A stretch of 64,000 bases of DNA from Sinohyriopsis cumingii (lineage: Eukaryota > Mollusca > Bivalvia > Unionida > Unionidae). The stretch is taken from NCBI GenBank assembly GCA_028554795.2, contig CM068828.1, positions 15,676,814-15,740,813 of the forward strand, read 5' to 3'. Below the pieces are notes generated by a model. That model was given only the letters and a program-made list of their open reading frames with translations, had not been told where the DNA came from and searched no databases. This document shows, piece after piece, positions 59,740-64,000 of this stretch (positions within the stretch are counted from its first letter, which is position 1; each line of letters opens with the position of its first letter). Both the position numbers and the translations under genes were made by a program.

Positions 59740-60069
59740 AGATGTCTCGCCCTGATCTTGTCAGACCGAACATAACTCCTCCAGGGGGTGGGTGACGAAT
59801 GCATTTAGTTGACGAGTCCGTGGAAAACATGTAACTGGACCCACTAGCGGGCCAATCACTAGTGTCCCGTCGCCGCGATCAAACAAAGACGCAGGTGATT
59901 TATAACAAACATGGCATACACGAACGTGAGTGTCACCCTGTCCAAAATCAGCTTGAGCGCACGGACGTGTCCTTAAAAGTGTCAAAGGCACATATTGGGT
60001 GGTATACGCTGTCGTTTATTATTCATACGGGCTAGCACCACCGCGTGAATTTATGTTCGCGGGCTAATA

Positions 60070-60552
60070 GTTTCCGGCTTGCTAGCACTCGACTGTGGTA
60101 CTCGGAGTTTCTGACACAAACACGCACTGGTCCACCCCTATCCTGGTAAAAAAAAAACATCGGTCAGCGCGACATGATCGCGTGCCAGTGGACCTGGTTA
60201 AACAACCTTGTGAAGGTCCTGCACGAATATATCTTGTCGAGATTATAAAGTTAACTGCATCATTGATCAATAAAACATGCCCGTCGATTTCTATGGATAC
60301 GCAATAGGGAGAGAAAATCAATGTTGCTGCAAAGTTATCCGGCATAGACGTTGATGTGTCACGCTACGACATGGGCGCGATTACTGACCGATTGTCTACT
60401 CGGAAGACCGAGTCATTTCGGTGCTTGCGTGGAGTTCACAAAACTGACGCCAAGGACCGAAGCGATGCGGAAAGATACCAATGAACTGAAAACCAAGTGT
60501 GCCACACTCAACCACCAGTACATGTACTTGTTACTATTTTGCCCAGCAATGT
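60070..60552 (+). pseudogene. Unidentified coding-like region, copy D
   Basis: The plus strand gives a coherent but frameshifted protein of about 160 residues: VSDTNTHWSTPILVKKKHRS, then IYLVEIIKLTASLINKTCPS, INVAAKLSGIDVDVSRYDMG and a last helix LNHQYMYLLLFCPAM before a stop. An A9 run at 60150 is a likely shift site. Family not recognised; position suggests a virion or accessory gene of the element. Confidence 0.4.
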
Positions 60553-60659
60553 AGGGGGAGTCGATTTTGGAAGGATTAACACTCGCAATAATTCTGCTAC
60601 AACATATCTTGTTTAAGGAAAGGAAATACGTTTTGATTTATGACTATTTACAACCCTCA

Positions 60660-61300
60660 GCGCCTCGGTGTTTCACCTGGTTAATGTAGCTGATCAGAGA
60701 AGACCCCATGGATTTTGTCGGCGATCCGAGACGTTAACGGTTGCTGATACCCGTGTCGGGATTGTTGTTGTTAGGGCAGCCGGTAAGATATTGTCGAAGC
60801 GATTTCATATACGCATGCTAAAAAAAAAACAAAAAAAAAAAACACGACCGCGACCGAGAATAGTCTGTCAATGAGCAAAATCTTTGATTCATATGAGCTT
60901 GGCGAAATGGACATTACCGCGGATAAATTAAGTGTCAATTTCACCGAGATCGACAACTTTAGCTCAATCAAGAACCATATCAAAGTAACTGATACGTCAT
61001 CACGATCACCGAAGTAAGCGACGCCTCATCGAAAAACAGTACCAACAAATAAACCTATAATCTTTAGAATATGCGCAAGTGTGCAAATCAGGTACACATT
61101 ATTTTCGTCGTCGTCATCGCCGTCACATCCGCTTTTGAGGTCGATGAAAGAAGATTTTGGCCAGATAAGCACTAGCGCGTTTTTCATGGTCGCGTTTCAT
61201 ATCGAGTGTAGTATGGAACAATTACGTCTCGACGAATTTTCTCAACTGCTAGGGTCGTTGTCGTTTGTTATTCGGCTCTTCGTACTTGCGTGACAGTGTT
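60660..61300 (+). other. Small ORFs at right edge of copy D
   Basis: Plus ORF 60668-60874 ends in a Lys-rich tail encoded by two A runs. It is followed by a 49-codon ORF at 60870-61016 (MSKIFDSYELGEMDITADKL) and a signal-peptide-like start at about 61071 (hydrophobic IIFVVVIAVTSAF). None has a recognised family; the succession of short same-strand ORFs looks like the accessory end of a Polinton. Confidence 0.35.
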
Positions 61301-63015
61301 GCGATAACAAGTTCGACCACGAGTACTAGTAGCTGCAACGCTCTCACGTTCAAGCTGCATTCGATTATGTATTTCCGCAGTTCTTTGATGAATCTATATT
61401 TAGACAGCAAGGTGTAACAACCGTCGTCACGTCGAAGTTGAATTTTATCTAACTTTCACTCACGTCATTAACGTTCAGTTGTGCGTAAAGTTTATAACCA
61501 TTGATTTGCAAATCTTTGCTTACATGAATCAAATCGATACTGAACACGTTCATGTTTTATGTTTTACTAATCTTTAAAATGACTTAAAATTAATCACTTC
61601 GATATTTTCACGCAAAAGGAAACAGTCTTGATCAGGGTTTCCTGAAAACATTATTTCTTTGAAAATAGACTCACTGCTGTTCAAAGCTGTTGTATATATT
61701 TTATTATGGTCAACAGACGTGTGTTCAGTGTTAACTACAGCGGTGTTGACTGAAATTCTCTTGAACTGCTAGGGTGCCAAACGACAATTTAGAAGGCCCA
61801 GAGAGATCTCTGCATACCTCTCAAAGGGTATGTGTTGACAGGTAGGTAATTAACGTTGATGGTCGTAACGTCAGTTTGACTTTCTTATTGTGTTCCATCC
61901 TGAACTCGACCGTAAAGACATTTTCACCGCCACTGTGATTCGTATATGAAATATCTGGATAAACATTGTAGCGAAGCTCTCTAGACAATTAAACCAGGGA
62001 CCACCAATACATATATAAAAGAAGTCGTATATAAAGTTAACCGCGCTAGCTTACGACCACGTAATATATCCTCACTCCATTTTCCAACATATACAGAACT
62101 ATATGGTATCGATTGGCTCGCTCACTTTTGGTAATATAGTTTTATTTTTATGTTAGCGGTATTAAGTCTGACTATAGTCGCGAACACCTCAATTTAACAA
62201 ATGCTATCCCCTCTTTGAGATTTAAAAATGCACAAGGAGGTTTGTGCCATTCAACAAGTGCCTAACTAATGTAGTTTTCTTCTGATTGGTTTAGCACAGT
62301 ACAGAGATCAATAGCAAGAGACTCTCAATGGTCATAGCTAGTCTTTAACGTTGTAGATATTATTGGGTACGTGGCTACCTTTTAACAGCTGCTTTTTATT
62401 TATAGCACCGATATCCATTATTTTTCTGTCGTCATAATCATCGACATAATCGTCGGTTTCGTGAACATGTTTTATCATCCGATCTCTGATTCCACAAGGA
62501 ACACCATTCAGCACCGTAAAAGTTCATAAATACATTTTTGAGAACGATCGTTTATATCAAATCATTTTTGTTCACGTAACTAACCAGATACTTCTTTTAG
62601 TATTTCTATCATTAGGGGTTTGATTTTTTTTGTTGATTTTTTTGTTTTTGTGGGGGGGGGGGGATATTTTCTCTCAGAATTTTCAACGTTTATCATATAG
62701 AATTTTATTATATCGGTTAATATTTAATTGTTATGCTTTTGAACAAACTTTTTCCAAACACACATATAACTGAACACCCGGTTTGCACGAGGGACGTGAT
62801 AGGTTTTTGCAGAAATGGACTCTGTGCGAGCTTATAAATATTGCTATGATACCGGCACATTCGAGCCAACACGAGTGTATCAAAATTGTTACTATGGCAA
62901 GCCAGCAACTACACACAATAACGCGCAACTACAATACTACCGCTTCAGGGTAGGGTGGTACAATGGTTTCTGCTTGTAACGATGTCATTTGATGTATATT
63001 TTGTCGATGCAGAAC
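61301..63015. other. No recognised feature
   Basis: CG-rich texture fades by about 61.6 kb. A G13 run lies at about 62652-62664. No recognisable gene. Confidence 0.4.
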
Positions 63016-63017
63016 AC

Positions 63018-63210
63018 GAACAATATCAGTTCATGAACATTGTATGTTATGTTGTAAGGAACACCTACAACATCAGTTCATGAACATTGTATGTTATGTT
63101 GCAAGGAACACCTAAAACATCAGTTCATGAACATCTCATATTATATTTTAACAGAACACCTGACAATGTCCGTTTATGAATATCATAGAATATATCGTAA
63201 CAGAAACCAT
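63018..63210. repeat. 47-bp tandem repeat
   Basis: About four units with ATCAGTTCATGAACAT spaced 47 bp apart (63025, 63072, 63119 and a diverged one near 63166), each with a GAACACCT block. Confidence 0.88.
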
Positions 63211-64000
63211 AATACCAGTTTGGAAATAAATTGTACAAACCTTCGATTTGAGCATAGTCCAGTATGGTGACTGCAGTAAGAAATCGTATCCAAAATTATA
63301 AAAATTCCAGACTGTGAAATTAATTACTAGATTGTATGAAACTTTTCCATGGATTCCAGCTCAAAATGATAACCATTTCAGACAGTAATTCCTAATTACG
63401 TGGGTGTCCCAGTAGTTTAACAGACTAAGAAAACGTCTTAGCACACGACGTACAACTGAAATACCATTTTCGTTTCAAACAGGAATGTGATTTGGCATCT
63501 TTTCACTCTTAGATTATTGAAAAAGATAGTATTCCCCAACCAAGCGTAGCATTTTTAAGTCATTAGTTTGGAAACAGATTGTTGCATTTGGTCCAACCAT
63601 TTAGCTCATATACATAACTATTGAGGAAAATGTCGATTTCGAACCTTTTTTTTACCACCAACAAAAATCCCCAAGACACATATGACTTTAAGGATAATAG
63701 AGGATAATAGAAGGCTAGTGACGTCCTATATTGATATAAAAACCTTAAAAAAATTAACTTAAAATGAATAGTGTTGTAAGATTCTCTAGTTGTAATAAAT
63801 GACATTACTTTTAAAAGGATCACCCACTAACATAAAAGTGATGATCTTATCTTGAGGTCTTTGAATATTTAAAACGTAAGTAAGAAACAGTTAACCAGTA
63901 ACAGTCTCTATACATTAAAGTTAATGCACATATGAGGTATGTAGGCAGTACTAGCAAAAGGTCCAGTATCCAAGAAATATTCTGTCCAATCGCCATCTAC
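63211..64000. other. No recognised feature
   Basis: AT-rich sequence to the end of the window. The direct repeat GAGGATAATAGAGGATAATAG at about 63695 is the only notable item. Confidence 0.4.

Overview
This is a eukaryotic, AT-rich, intron-containing and very repeat-rich stretch, best read as a lophotrochozoan and probably mollusc genome. Three things support this: a short interspersed element at 30.49-30.74 kb has the layout of the bivalve/mollusc RUDI/Meta-type SINEs and carries a target-site duplication; only isolated exons of ordinary host genes are present; and long minisatellites and decayed DNA transposons fill most of the rest.

Host genes. The only confident host gene is on the + strand at the left. 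Two consecutive exons (1955-2091 and 9473-9673) join in phase across a 7.4-kb intron and encode most of a C-terminal C2 domain, best matching the C2 tail of calpain-5/6 (TRA-3-type) proteases. That intron holds four minisatellite families and a dead hAT transposase. A second, weaker candidate is a terminal exon at 52174-52520. A 3'-to-5' ORF at 54482-54805 is unassigned.

Layout. 0-9.7 kb: calpain-like 3' end with arrays of 49, 36 and 48 bp and a GGCTGATCCCAGC-type repeat. 9.8-23 kb: degenerate 145-bp repeat, tRNA-Lys-like SINE, 26-, 41-, 48- and 55-bp arrays, (AT)n tracts, and a complete but dead 2.4-kb pogo/Tigger-like element with terminal inverted repeats. 23.4-61.4 kb: a graveyard of Polinton/Maverick (adintovirus-like) elements in at least three or four separate, broken copies. 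Copy A (+, about 23.4-35.8 kb) has PolB, an A32/FtsK-type packaging ATPase, a double-jelly-roll capsid protein and an adenain-like protease. Copy B (+, 38.0-41.2 kb) has a helical ORF, a capsid protein and an rve integrase with a chromodomain. Copy C (-, 49.5-45.7 kb) has a coiled-coil protein, a Gly-rich/membrane protein and a capsid protein. Copy D (about 57.3-61.4 kb, visibly richer in CG dinucleotides) has a second, different integrase on the - strand with D, D and E all present in one open frame, next to a capsid fragment on the + strand. Later insertions are nested in these copies: a non-autonomous element with 8-bp target duplication at 27.18-28.48 kb, two LINE reverse-transcriptase fragments, and three tRNA-like SINEs. 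61.5-64 kb: nothing but a 47-bp tandem repeat.

How it fits together. The viral-type genes are a coherent Polinton set: integrase for insertion, protein-primed-type PolB for replication, ATPase plus protease plus capsid for particles. Every copy is interrupted by stops, frameshifts or insertions, so none looks active. No CRISPR array, rRNA or functional tRNA gene was seen. Assignments rest on motif recognition by eye; no database search was run.
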